A stretch of 64,000 nt of DNA from an uncultured Desulfovibrio sp. (lineage in GTDB: Bacteria > Desulfobacterota > Desulfovibrionia > Desulfovibrionales > Desulfovibrionaceae), in contig UQJT01000007.1 in NCBI GenBank assembly GCA_900541395.1, forward strand, positions 34,621 through 98,620, written 5' to 3'. The notes beneath the pieces are model-generated. The model was not told the DNA's origin. It saw nothing but the letters and a program-made list of their open reading frames with translations, and ran no database searches. Made by a program: the position numbers and the translations under genes. Below are positions 8,300-19,700 of the stretch, piece by piece. The stretch's first letter is position 1. Each line of letters opens with the position of its first letter.

Positions 8300-8623
8300 A
8301 TGAAGAAAAACAGCGGACGAGGCACAAGATTTCAGCACAGACGCACGGTGCGCCTCACGGCGGCGGAAGACAAAAAACTGACCCGGCAAGCCGCGACTGC
8401 CAGCATCTCGGTTTCCGAATACATGCGGCGTCTGTTCTTCGGCGGCAGGCCCATCATCGCCAGAACGGACGACCAGACCATCCGGGAACTCCGGCGGCTT
8501 GGGGGCCTGCTCAAGCACCATTTTGACGTGGTGAAACGGACGGGAAACGCGGGCACTCTTGCGGAACTGGATGCGGCTCTGTCGGCAATCCGGCGGAGCA
8601 TTGAAGCCCTGAGCGAGAAATAA
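8300..8623 (+). CDS. MobC-like relaxosome accessory protein
   Basis: A 107-residue basic protein with a ribbon-helix-helix-like start (RRTVRLTAAEDKKLTRQAATASISVSEYMRRLFFGG). This is the pattern of plasmid MobC-type proteins that bind oriT and help the relaxase. The C-terminal half (IRELRRLGGLLKHHFDVVKR) also fits MobC, which typically carries RRLGNNLNQ-like sequence here. Its TAA overlaps the relaxase ATG (TAATG), so the two are co-translated. The start is supported by GGAAAGAGT just upstream. Confidence 0.82.
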   Translation: MKKNSGRGTRFQHRRTVRLTAAEDKKLTRQAATASISVSEYMRRLFFGGRPIIARTDDQTIRELRRLGGLLKHHFDVVKRTGNAGTLAELDAALSAIRRSIEALSEK

Positions 8624-10236
8624 TGATCATCAAGAAGCTCAAACGCACCAGCTTCAAAAAATCCAAGTCCGTCATGATCGGCGGTCTGGTGGACTACATC
8701 CTCGCTGCTTATGATGAAGAGGGAAGGGATAAACTCGCTTTTGCCGGAAGCAGAAATTTTCTGACCACGACTGTTGCCGCACAGAAGAGGGAGATGATTT
8801 CTCTGGCCGAAGAATCCATCCAGAGCCGGATGCCGGTCACACACTGGATTCTGTCATGGCAGGAAAACGAACAGCCCACCCGTGAACAGGTGGACGAGGC
8901 GGTCAGCCTTTTTCTTCGGGGAATGGGACTTGCCGAGCGTCAGACGCTCTACGCCCTGCACAAGAACACGGGCAACTACCATATGCATATTGTCGTGAAT
9001 CGGACGCATCCCTACACACAGAAAGTCATCCAGCCGCATCGAGGTTTCGACATCAACGAGGCACACAAAATAATTGCTGAAATCGAACACAGGCAGGGGT
9101 GGGCATCACAAATGAACGCCCGCTATTGCGTCAACGAACAGGGGCATGTGGTCAGGAACATCCAGCACCGGGCACAGGCAAAGCCCAAGCCCAGGGCCGA
9201 GGATTTTGAAAGCGCCACGGGCGAAAAGTCCGCACAGCGTATTGCTCAGGAACGCGGCCATGCCGTCATTCGGAACGCCTTATGCTGGGAAGAGCTTCAC
9301 GCCGGACTGGATGCCGTTGGTCTGCGTTTCGTCCGCAAAGGTTCCGGCGCTGTGATTTTCGTGGGCGACACGGCGGTCAAAGCGTCCAGCGTGGACAGAA
9401 ATTTCGGCATGTCTAGGCTGTGCAAGCGGCTCGGCGAGTTCAAGCCCGGCTCCTACTCCGAGCGGACATTCAAGAAGCCTGCCCCGGAACCGGTCAGTCA
9501 TGTATGCCGGGAAGAATGGCAGGAGTATCAGAAAGAACGGCAGAGGCTGGCCGAAGAAAGACGCCTCGCCAGGGCGAAGCGGGAGGAAGAACGGGAAGAG
9601 CTGGAGCAGCGGCAGAAAGATCGCCGGGAGGCGGCCACGGCACGTCTTGCTCAGCATGGGCTTTCCGTGCTGAACATTGCCCGTCACTTCCTGAAGGAAC
9701 AGGAGCGGGAAGAAAAAGCGGCGTTACGGGACAGGCAGGCTCAATCCGAAAAGCCGGAGCGGCTCCGGCGCTTCAAGCCCTGGCTGGGCAAGCGCAGTCC
9801 GCGCCTTGGCAATCTGTGGCGTTTCCGCAAACGGATCGCTCCCGGTGTGGAGGTCAGAAAGCGCGAATTTCCCAAAGTCGGCAAACTGACCTCGCCGTAT
9901 GCCGCCTATCGGGAAATGGTCAAAAAGCGTTTCCCCGAAAAGATGGATGAATCACGGCTGGATGCGACCATTGTCCTGTACATGCGCTGCGCGGGATACA
10001 CGCCGCAAGAGGTAGCCAACGAATTATTCAGACACACCCCCGCCCGCCCCAAAGGCCAGAACCGTGATGAAAGGATAGACTACGGGCGCAGGGTGGTCTG
10101 GTATGCCTTTGGCACAGCGGGGGATATTGATATTGCTAATGTGCAGCCTACGGAGAAGCAAATTAACAATTTTGTTTATGAAAAAAAACAGAACAGAGAA
10201 AAATTACAACAACATTTAAGATTGCGTATAAAATAA
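8623..10236 (+). CDS. Relaxase/mobilization nuclease (MobP, TraI/VirD2-like)
   Basis: A 537-residue DNA strand transferase that nicks oriT and pilots the transferred strand. Tyr25 in GGLVDYIL is the likely nucleophile. YHMHIVVNRTHP carries the metal-binding histidines (His120, His122 and a third at about 128) of the relaxase family. A helix-rich, Arg/Glu-rich segment follows at about residues 300-380 and probably forms a coiled coil. The C-terminal domain (about 430-500) is a separate globular part also seen at the ends of MobP relaxases. No coupling protein is encoded here, so transfer must use machinery supplied in trans. Confidence 0.92.
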   Translation: MIIKKLKRTSFKKSKSVMIGGLVDYILAAYDEEGRDKLAFAGSRNFLTTTVAAQKREMISLAEESIQSRMPVTHWILSWQENEQPTREQVDEAVSLFLRGMGLAERQTLYALHKNTGNYHMHIVVNRTHPYTQKVIQPHRGFDINEAHKIIAEIEHRQGWASQMNARYCVNEQGHVVRNIQHRAQAKPKPRAEDFESATGEKSAQRIAQERGHAVIRNALCWEELHAGLDAVGLRFVRKGSGAVIFVGDTAVKASSVDRNFGMSRLCKRLGEFKPGSYSERTFKKPAPEPVSHVCREEWQEYQKERQRLAEERRLARAKREEEREELEQRQKDRREAATARLAQHGLSVLNIARHFLKEQEREEKAALRDRQAQSEKPERLRRFKPWLGKRSPRLGNLWRFRKRIAPGVEVRKREFPKVGKLTSPYAAYREMVKKRFPEKMDESRLDATIVLYMRCAGYTPQEVANELFRHTPARPKGQNRDERIDYGRRVVWYAFGTAGDIDIANVQPTEKQINNFVYEKKQNREKLQQHLRLRIK

Positions 10237-10371
10237 GTAACCCCACATCTTTGCTCTGGCCCTGTCAATGAGACAAATAAAAAGACCCGGAAGGTGGTTA
10301 TGCGCGATCAGCTTTTCCCGATACGTCACCGATTTTAAACGGTGGAGCGTTCAATTAACGGAAAAAGTAAA

Positions 10372-10400
10372 TTGACGAGACTATCCTAATGAAAATATAT
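10372..10400 (+). promoter_or_regulatory. Candidate promoter of the druHE operon
   Basis: TTGACG (10372-10377) and ATATAT (10395-10400) are spaced exactly 17 bases apart. Transcription would begin near 10407, just before the AAGGGGAAG ribosome site. This supports ATG 10422, not the in-frame ATG 10389, as the druH start. Confidence 0.55.
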
Positions 10401-10421
10401 ATACTTCCAAGGGGAAGCAGT

Positions 10422-13400
10422 ATGGCAAAGCAACTTAAGATAAAAGAATGGTTGAGTGATTTTCTGGCCCGCAGGGAACTTGATGCCCCTGACGGCCGCC
10501 ACCTGTTTTCCTATCGCGCCACACCGGAAGAATTTTTGATTCTGGAAGAAGGTCTGAAACAAAACATGGCATTGGCCTCCATGAAGGACAGCCAAAACCC
10601 TCTCAACCTGTGGAAAAATGCTCCTGGATTCAATGCGGTTTTCGTGCTTTATGCTGCGTTGTGCTGGCAGCAGAAGTACGAAGGAACGACATGGACGTAT
10701 GATGTCATTCTGAAAGGTCTGGACATTTTTCTGGCCAAGCCCAGTCTGGAGTTGAGGGATATTATTGTAAGCGGGCTGGAGTTCTGGGGCCTTGCCAAAA
10801 ACACGCAGGGCCTTGCCTATCTTGGATCCATCGCTCGCGAAGCCGGGCTGCCGCAGAAGTTGCTCGCCGAAAACAGAGGCCCCGTAGGACACCTTCTTCA
10901 TTCTGTTCTGAGAGAAGCGCTGCGCTCTGGCCAGTCCGGCAGCATCATCACAAGCTGGCTTGCGAGCTATATTTCCTCCCTGCCCCAATCCTGCCGAAGC
11001 CCGGAGATCATCGCCCTGCTGGCCGACTCCATCAACGCTATTCTCGACATCAAAAACAGTCTTCACGCGAGTACGCTCGGAGAGGCGCTGACCGAACTCA
11101 ATGAAAAGGATCCCGACTGGCGCTCACGCTTTCCTCTACCCCTCTATGACGATACCGCACGTGATCTTCTGAACCGCCTTCTGGAAGATGCAACGTCTTC
11201 CCCTCAGGCATCGACCGGAAGCCCCATTTCCGCCAGTCGCTGCATTATTCGGGGGTACGGGCAGCAGTGGGAACTTCAGGCCCGTCTGGATATGCCTCCA
11301 CGCATGGCAACCGGGCTTGGAGAGGACAAACCGCGGCTGCTTTCCATGAGAATCATGTCGGGAGAAAAATCTTTTGAGGCCGTTCTGAAGAAACATGCGG
11401 AAAGCGACTTTTATTTTTTTCAGCAGAAGCAGAGTATTGTTTTTTCCGGTTTGGAAGCGATGCAGGAAATACTCATTCGGTACACGGCTCCCTCGGGCTT
11501 TTGCCAGATGCACGCCTGCCCCGGCGGTATGGAGCTTGACCCGGAACTCCCCTGGATTTTTGAAGGAGAGCAGTACGACTATCGGTTTCGGCAGCAGGGC
11601 GGCGGCAGTGTGCGCGGGGCCGTCTGCTATGTTGCGCTGTCTCCGGGATGGGAAGTTGAAAATGCGGAAGACACAGGCCCTCTGCAGGACACAAACAGAC
11701 ATGTGTACCGCATGACAAAATCCGGACACCTGAGAAAGGGCGAGCTTGCGTTTTTTGTACGAACCTCTTCCTTGAACGGAGAAGAATGCGATTGGAGTCT
11801 GGATAACCGCTTCTGGGACGTGGAAATGCTCCAACCATCTCTGGCCTTCCGCGGCCTTCCCCAACCTGTCGTTTCTACTGGTGAAACCAGAAAATCTCCG
11901 CGCGGTGAATTACTGGGAAAAACCTCAGGTATGGAGAAATTTGCTCCACTTTCCACATCGAACGCTGCCACAGGTATCACTCAAGTCTGGTTCAAGTCGG
12001 CTGGCGGCGCCAGTCTGCGCAGTCGCATGCTTCTTCTGCCCGCAAAGGCCTCAGTTTCCCTATCCACCAATGAAGAGGGAAAAGACTGTCTGAACCTTGA
12101 AGGGTGGTGCGCGGCAGCGGCCTCTCTCGCTGAGTCGCAAAAAGGGCTGGAGCTTGCCTGTCGTCCTCTGAGAGACAGCCTTGAACTCACCTTTAAAACG
12201 CGGCCCGGTCATGTGCCCCCGGTCACGGTAGATCTTCAGGTTTACTGGAAAGACAGCACCCAGCCCGCCTGTATTCGCGTTCCCTTTCCTCAGACAGGCG
12301 CTCGCCTCTTCAACGCCGAAGGTCAGGAAATTCTTTCAAACAGACAAATCTGCGCGCAGCATCTTCACGGCCTGCGTCTGCACTGTTTCAGTACGGGAGT
12401 ACGTCACACAGCACTTCGCCTTTCCCTGCCCGGCAAGACTCTGTATTATCCGCTGGAAACCCATGAAAACGGCACTGTTATCCGTCTTATGGACTGGCAG
12501 GATGCCTTTCTGGAAATGCTGGCCATGACAGACGGTCTGGATTCCCGCGTGTCACTCGACATTCTTTTTGACGACCGGAAAGTCGCAGGCTGGAGCGTGG
12601 CCCGATATGAGTCCTGTCTCATACCGGAGGGAACAAAGGCTGTTCTTGCTTTACCTGAATATGGAGAAAGACCTTTGCAGGGCTATGACATGAAGGCTCT
12701 GCTGCTCAACCATCCGGAGTGCGCTCCAAAGAGTTTGGCGGAAACTCTGCGCCAGGATGGCTCTGCTTCGGGTGAGTGGGAGCTTTCAGAGGCCCTGGAC
12801 AGGCCCGGCCCTTGGCTCATCTTTGACGATACGGAGGGCACATCCCTGCGCCCCATGCTCTGGACTGTGGACGGCAGCGAGGATGAAACACCTCTCAACA
12901 GCCTTCAGGCTGCCATAGCCGAGAAAAACAGCGAATCTCGCCTGCAGGCGTTTTTATCCTGCATTGCTGTCATGGAACATAATCTTGATGTGCCGGAGTG
13001 GAAGACTCTTCTTGAGATTTTTCAGCATGTGAAGAACCTGCCGCTCTCTACGCTGAACGTCTGGTCTGCTCTCCTTCACTCCCCGCGCATCATGGCCATG
13101 ATAGCGCTGCATCCGGGCATTTCTTTCGAGAACGTCACCTCCAGAATCTGCACAGAACTCCCCTTCCTGTGGAATTTTGTTTCCCTGCAGGACTGGAGCG
13201 CCGCCAGCCAGTGTATCAGGTACTCTTTTGAAGGGCTCTTTCCCGGCGATACAGCCTTTGGCTTTTGGCAGAGTCATATGCAGAAGGCTATGGAAAATAT
13301 TGGTTCATGCTGTCCGTCTGTCAATACGCTTATGCATGTTGCCATTTCTCTGCCCGAAGACGTACCGATTTTGACAAGGGCGTGCCCCCATTTCCATGCA

Positions 13401-13763
13401 CATCACGCGTCCCTTCTGTTCGAGGGCGACAATTCCGAAATGCAGAAACTGCTTCGGCGACACGCTGATGACGAATGGCCGATGGCGTTTGCGTCCCTCA
13501 GCAACCGGGAACGGCGCAGTGACGGCCTCAAACCGCTCCTGCCGTCCCCGCAGGGGGCGAGAGACAGCGTACTCGGTCTGCCCATTCTGCTTATGTTTCA
13601 GGCCTTTGACCCACAGGCGGCTTTCATCCATTTTCCGCCTGATCAGGATACGGTGTTCCACATTCGTGAACACCTTCATTTCGATGCTGACTGGTTCGAG
13701 CAGGCTTCCTCTCTCACAGCCTATTACTGCGCATCGGAACACTTCAGCATAAAGGACGCATGA
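10422..13763 (+). CDS. druH: Druantia type III protein DruH (predicted)
   Basis: A 1113-residue protein without a signal peptide or membrane segment, and with no nuclease, ATPase or methylase motif I can recognise. The opening WLSDFLARRELDAPDGRHLFSYRAT recalls a large uncharacterised family of defence islands (STY4851/ECs_5259-type proteins, from memory). The N-terminal 200 residues look alpha-helical and the middle beta-rich; the C-terminal part is helical again. The assignment rests mainly on context: it overlaps the DUF1998 helicase gene by ATGA, and this large-unknown plus DruE pair is the definition of Druantia type III. AAGGGGAAG lies five bases before the start. Confidence 0.72.
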   Translation: MAKQLKIKEWLSDFLARRELDAPDGRHLFSYRATPEEFLILEEGLKQNMALASMKDSQNPLNLWKNAPGFNAVFVLYAALCWQQKYEGTTWTYDVILKGLDIFLAKPSLELRDIIVSGLEFWGLAKNTQGLAYLGSIAREAGLPQKLLAENRGPVGHLLHSVLREALRSGQSGSIITSWLASYISSLPQSCRSPEIIALLADSINAILDIKNSLHASTLGEALTELNEKDPDWRSRFPLPLYDDTARDLLNRLLEDATSSPQASTGSPISASRCIIRGYGQQWELQARLDMPPRMATGLGEDKPRLLSMRIMSGEKSFEAVLKKHAESDFYFFQQKQSIVFSGLEAMQEILIRYTAPSGFCQMHACPGGMELDPELPWIFEGEQYDYRFRQQGGGSVRGAVCYVALSPGWEVENAEDTGPLQDTNRHVYRMTKSGHLRKGELAFFVRTSSLNGEECDWSLDNRFWDVEMLQPSLAFRGLPQPVVSTGETRKSPRGELLGKTSGMEKFAPLSTSNAATGITQVWFKSAGGASLRSRMLLLPAKASVSLSTNEEGKDCLNLEGWCAAAASLAESQKGLELACRPLRDSLELTFKTRPGHVPPVTVDLQVYWKDSTQPACIRVPFPQTGARLFNAEGQEILSNRQICAQHLHGLRLHCFSTGVRHTALRLSLPGKTLYYPLETHENGTVIRLMDWQDAFLEMLAMTDGLDSRVSLDILFDDRKVAGWSVARYESCLIPEGTKAVLALPEYGERPLQGYDMKALLLNHPECAPKSLAETLRQDGSASGEWELSEALDRPGPWLIFDDTEGTSLRPMLWTVDGSEDETPLNSLQAAIAEKNSESRLQAFLSCIAVMEHNLDVPEWKTLLEIFQHVKNLPLSTLNVWSALLHSPRIMAMIALHPGISFENVTSRICTELPFLWNFVSLQDWSAASQCIRYSFEGLFPGDTAFGFWQSHMQKAMENIGSCCPSVNTLMHVAISLPEDVPILTRACPHFHAHHASLLFEGDNSEMQKLLRRHADDEWPMAFASLSNRERRSDGLKPLLPSPQGARDSVLGLPILLMFQAFDPQAAFIHFPPDQDTVFHIREHLHFDADWFEQASSLTAYYCASEHFSIKDA

Positions 13764-16700
13764 TCATGCCCCTGTCGTATTTTTCCAGAATTTTCCCCCG
13801 TCTTCAGGAGTGCATCCGGCAGGATGTTCCCTCCGCTCTGCCGCTGAATAATGATTCCCTGCGCCGCTGTCTGGACGGCATACTTTCCTGCGAGCCGGGC
13901 GAGAAAGGGAGTCTCACAGGTGACCCGACCTTTGAAGCCTCCTTCGGCTGGGAACAGGCGGACATCAGCATGGCCGCCCTGAAAGGAAAATTACTGGATG
14001 AACATCTGGTTCGCTGCCTGAGCAACCCTCCCGAGGAACTGCGGCAGGACTACGAGTTTCCCCTTTCCCGCAGGCCTTATACCCACCAGCTTGACGCATG
14101 GAAAACCCTCTGCCGCAAAGAACCTTCTTCTGCCGTCATTAGCAGTGGCACGGGATCGGGAAAAACGGAATGCTTCATGATTCCCATTCTCGACAGGCTG
14201 GCCAGGCAGAGCGCGAACGAAGGCGCCCCCCTAGAAGGCGTGCGGGCGCTTTTTCTTTACCCGCTCAACGCGCTTATCAACAGCCAGAGAGACCGGCTCG
14301 ATGCCTGGACGCGGGGCTTTGAGGGCAAGGTGCGTTTTTGCCTCTACAATGGCAAAACCCCTCAAAGTCTTCCCGCCCATGAAAAGAAATACGCCAATGA
14401 AGTAGCCTCGCGCGAAGAGCTGCGTGCCAGTCCTCCCCCCATTCTTTTCACCAACGCCACCATGCTCGAGTACATGCTGGTGCGTACGGAAGATGCCCCC
14501 ATTCTGCAGAAGTCTCAGGGTGCCCTGGAATGGATAGTGCTTGATGAAGCGCACTGCTACATGGGTTCTCAGGCCGCGGAGCTTTCACTCCTGCTGCGCC
14601 GTGTGCAGATGGCCTTCGGCGTGAAGCCGGACACCGTGCGCTTCGTGGCTACATCGGCCACCATAGGCGATCCTGATGGCCCGGCCGGCCTGGAGCTGAG
14701 AAGCTTCCTTGCGGATGTGGCAGGCGTTCCCCTCTCTCAGGTTTCGCTCATTGCTGGCGAGAGAGTGATTCCCGTCCTGCCTTCCATGAAAGAAAAGCCC
14801 GTCACGCTGCACGATCTGGAAGCCATAACACCTGAAGAAGCCCAAAGCGCCGTCCGTTATGAGGCTCTCTGCCGTTCAAAAACAGCAAAAGCCGTACGGG
14901 AGCTGTTCACCCGGGACAAAAATGTGGCACGTCTCTCTGAAGTTCGGGCTCTGCTGGCAAAAGAGAATCTTCCTGCCGACACCAATGCCGCCCTGCGCTG
15001 GCTCGATGTTCTGTCGTGGACAAGGGACAGTGATGGCACCCCGTTTCTTCCCCTGCGCGCCCATATATTCGGTCGTGGCTTTTCCGGGATCTGGGCCTGC
15101 GCGGATCCAAACTGTTCAAGCCGGCAGAAGGAGCTGCAGGACGACTGGCCCTACGGCGCAATATGGACTGAGTCGCGCGAACACTGCTCATGCGGAAGCC
15201 CTGTGTTTGAAGTTGTGACGTGCAAAAGTTGCCGCACGCCTTTTCTTCTGGCGCAAAAAAACGACAGAGCCGATGAAGACGGTCGGCCCGCGGAATTTCT
15301 TGTACAGAAAAAGCACGGCTTGGAGTTGGAAGACGAGGATGACAGCCTCATCGATGAAGAAACGACCACCAGCCGTATTACGGACTCTTACGCTGTTCTG
15401 CTGCTGCAGCCCGGCGCATCATCGACTTCCTTCTTTCTCGATAAAAAGAGCTTGCGGCTCATGGACACGGACAATGGCCATGCCGCCCGCGTTTTCCTGA
15501 AGGAACCGAATCCTGACATAGGCAGTCTTGACTGCCCTCACTGTCTGGAAACGTATCGGGGGCGGGGGCATCAGGAGTTCTATTCTTACAATATAATCAG
15601 TACATCCTATTTGCAGAACACCATAGCTCCGATACTTCTAGAGTTCGCTCCTGACGGCAGGGATCCCATGCAGCACCCCTTTCGGGGGCGCAAGATGCTC
15701 ACCTTCAACGACAGTCGACAGGGCACGGCGCGTTCGGCCATGCGTATGCAGCTTTTTTCTGAACTCACGCGCATACGCGGGCTTCTTTACCATATCGGTT
15801 TGCGTGACTGCCGGGGTGGCAACGGTGACCAACGCGCCACACTGGAAAAGGAGATAGCCACGCTGGAATCTGTACCCGAATCTGCCCGTATTGCGGTACA
15901 GAGTCTGCTGGACGGCAAAAAAAGAGAACTTGCGGGCCTCAAAGACCTAACGCCAGTCGCTTTCACTGATATGGTTCAGCAGCTTCAAAATGAGCGTTCC
16001 AGTTTTGAGGCGCTGTTCCGGCTTTATCAGGACAAAGCCCCCACGCTGGCTTCTGCAGACTCCGGCGCATCGGACTTTGCCAGAATGCTTATCTTTCGTG
16101 AATTCGGAAGACGACCGGCAAAAGCCACCAACCTTGAAACACTGGGACTCATGGCTGTGTGTTACCCGGCTCTGGAACAGGTGTCCGGTCTTCCCAAGGA
16201 ATTAAGCTGCGAAAAACTCTCGCTGCAGGACTGGAAGGATTTTCTGAAAATCTGCCTCGACTTTATGTTCAGGGCCAATGGCGCCACTGATTTTTCCAAA
16301 GACTGGAGAAAGTGGCTGGGCATGAGTTATAACCAGAATTTTATGCTGTCTCCCGACAGAAAAGACCATAACCGCTTTCAGCTCATCTGGCCCCAGTGCC
16401 GCCGTAACCGACAGAACCGACTTGTGCGCCTTCTCGAACGTGCCCTTCACCTTAATGCCGACCACGGGGAGCATGCTGATATCATTGACAGCATTCTTCA
16501 GCAGGCATGGAGTCAGCTTATAAGCCTCCCCGGTCTTTGCTCAAGCCACGAAGACGGTATTCTTCTCAAGCACACGGCCATGGGCTTCGCGCCGCTGAAA
16601 AAAGCTCGTCTCTGCCCCTTTACGCGGCGATTTCTCGATACGGCATTTCTTGGCATTTCTCCTTATCTTCCCCGCAAGGGCGAGCAGCCCGAACCCTGCC

Positions 16701-19700
16701 GGGAATACGACATGCCGCTCTACCCCTCTCCGTTCGAACCCGCCACAGATGAGGGCGTTTCCCAAGCCCGCATGTGGCTTGCGGAAAACAGTGACGTTCA
16801 ATCACTCCGGCAGGCAGGCCTCTGGTTTGCTGATCACGACAAGGTTGTGGAACTCACCCCCTACTTCAGGGCGCAGGAACATTCCGCGCAGCTCTCGTCC
16901 GCTGAACTGGATCTGTATACAAAGAAATTCCGGGAAGGCGACATAAACGTGCTTTCCTGTTCCACTACCATGGAAATGGGCATCGACATAGGCGGCATTT
17001 CCGTTGTAGGCATGAACAATGTTCCTCCCCATCCGGCCAATTATCTTCAGCGTTCCGGTCGTTCTGGCCGCCGCGGGGAAACGCGTGCCCTCACCTTTAC
17101 CATGTGCAAGGATAACCCCCACGAAATGGCAGCCTTTGCCAACAGCCGGTGGGCCTTCGATACCGCCCTTCCCGTCCCCCGGGTATCGTTGAACAGCCCC
17201 GTCATACTGCAAAGGCATGTCAACGCCCTTCTACTCACGACCTTTCTCAAGGAGCATCAGCAGAAGGACGACAAGGATCTGGCCAAACTCTCGTGCGACA
17301 CTTTTTTCACAGGCAAAAATCCGCCGGCTCGACTTTTCTCCCTGCGTTTCAGAACGCTGGGAAAAGACTCGCCCCTTCTGGATGGCATACGGCTTCTGTG
17401 CCGTAACAGCGTCTTTCAGAACGAACGTCCGGAGAGTATGGCTGAGAAATCTGCCGAAGCCATGGACAGGGCATACGAACGCTGGCACAGCGATTATGAC
17501 GCCCTGTGCCAGGCGGAAAAGGATATGCAAAACGATGGCGATGAGAAGAACGTTGCCGCTAAAAAGGCCGTTACTCTCCGCAAAGAGCGCATGTCCAGGG
17601 AGTACCTGCTCAAGGAACTTATCTCGCAGGAATTTCTGCCCGCCCATGGCTTTCCTCTTCATGTGGCCACCTTCGATACCATGCATCTTGCTCTTTTTCT
17701 GGCGCAGCATCGAAAAAAAGAACGCAGGGAAGAGATGGCCAACCTGTTTCTGCGGCGAGAGCTGCCCAGTCGTTCCCTTTCCTCGGCGCTCACCGAATAC
17801 GCTCCCGGCAATAGCGTTGCCATTAACGGTCTTGTGTACGAGTCAAGGGGCATAACCCTGAACTGGCATATTCCCGCTTCCGAAGAGGCCGCCGCGGAAC
17901 TACAGAACATACGAAACCGCTGGAGGTGCCGGAACTGCGGCAGTTTCGGCACGGCGGCCAGCCGTTCCCTGACCACATGCAGCAACTGCGGCGCGGCCCT
18001 GACACAGGAGAACTGGCATGAATATCTTGAACCTGCGGGCTTTGCTGTCGATTTCTTCAGAGAACCTTCCAATAACATTACTCTCGGCATGACAGGGCTG
18101 AGTCACGCCGAAGCCGATGTGTGCGCCTGCGGCCCGTGGGTATCTTTGGGGCTTCCCGAAATGGTTCGCTTTCGCTGCACCACGTCCGGCACGGTATTTC
18201 ATCTCTCCCGTGGTCTTTACGGCAAAGGATACGCGGTATGCCTGGCCTGCGGCAGGGTGGAATCCATCTCTGAAGCAGGAGAAATACCCGCTGCCATAAG
18301 GTCACATAAAAAACTTCGCGGAGGAAAAAACGAAGACGATCCCGCCAACCATGTCTGCCCCGCCTGCCGGGAAGGCATGGCATGGAAAATAAAAGCGCCT
18401 CTCTGGCTTGCCTGCGAAAGCAAGACGGACGTTCTTGAGGTGCAGATACGAAAGGAAGACCAATCCTGGCTTAACGATGAAACGCAGGCCTTTCCCATAG
18501 CCGTTGCCCTGCGTGATGCTCTTGCCGCGCGGCTCGGCATTCAGACAGAAGAGCTGGAATGCACGGCGGGCCGCCGCCGAAGAGAAGATGGCACCCTCTG
18601 CACCTCCATCTTCGTTTTCGACAAAAATGCCGCGGGCTATGCCTCCGCCGCCGGAGAATTCATGGCGGATCTTCTGCGTGATGCGTACGAGCGTCTGCTC
18701 TGCAAAGGTCATGGCTGTGAAACGGCCTGTCCCCACTGCATCCTCAGTTTTGATCTGCGCTACCAGAGCCGGGAACTCAACAGAAATAACGGACTGAACG
18801 TTCTCACGCCTGCTTGGTTTACCTTGCTCGATCTTCCCCCACAGGTACGGATCTTCGGCTCTTCAACCGTAGCGGAAACCATGCGTCTTGAAGAATCCGT
18901 GCTGTCCGCATCGCTGTTGCATCCGGAGGCAATCATCCACCTGCACCTCGGCCCGCATTCTTTGTGGCTCCCAGGCGATGGTGACATGCTGCATCTCTTG
19001 GACATTCTGAGACTGCGACAGGGACGTGTCGAGCTGACACTGGAGAAAGAACTTTATGACAGCTTCGGTGAGGAAGAGCGCCTGCTGCTTGCTCCCCTTA
19101 TCCATGATAATGTTACCTGTTCCGTTATGGAAGGGGGATTTTCTCACCCCCAAGCCCGTCTTGCCGTCACTGTGGAGGAAGGGACGCTGTATCGCTGGGC
19201 CGTGTATGAAGAAGGGGAAAACAGCCTTCTACTCAAAGGCTGCACAGAAGGTAACAGAGGTACGCACAGGCCGATTCTGCAAAAGGATCTTCAGGCAAAA
19301 TCCGGCAGCAGTGTCATTGTACAGATAGGAGATCGTGACAGAACTTCCGTCACGGGTTTCGGCTCATGGCTGTGGCACAAACTGCACCAGTCTCTTGAAA
19401 AGGATCTGGGGGTTGAGCCCGTTGCCGAGCATCGACCCATCGCGCGCATTCTTTTTTCCGACAGGTACTGCAATTCTCCCCTTACCGCGGCCCTTCTTTA
19501 CAGGTTGCTGAGCCACCTGGAGGATGTCTATGGCGAGGCATGGAGCGCCCCCTCCTTCTTTGTCATGCTCGCAGACCGGATTTCCGGAGAGTATTCACAG
19601 GTGTGGGACAACTGGAGTCGTGCCTCAGAGCGTGACGAAGCCGTCAGAAGGCTGTTGAGTGAGTTGGGAACGGTCAAGGTCGTCCCCATGGATAAAAAAA

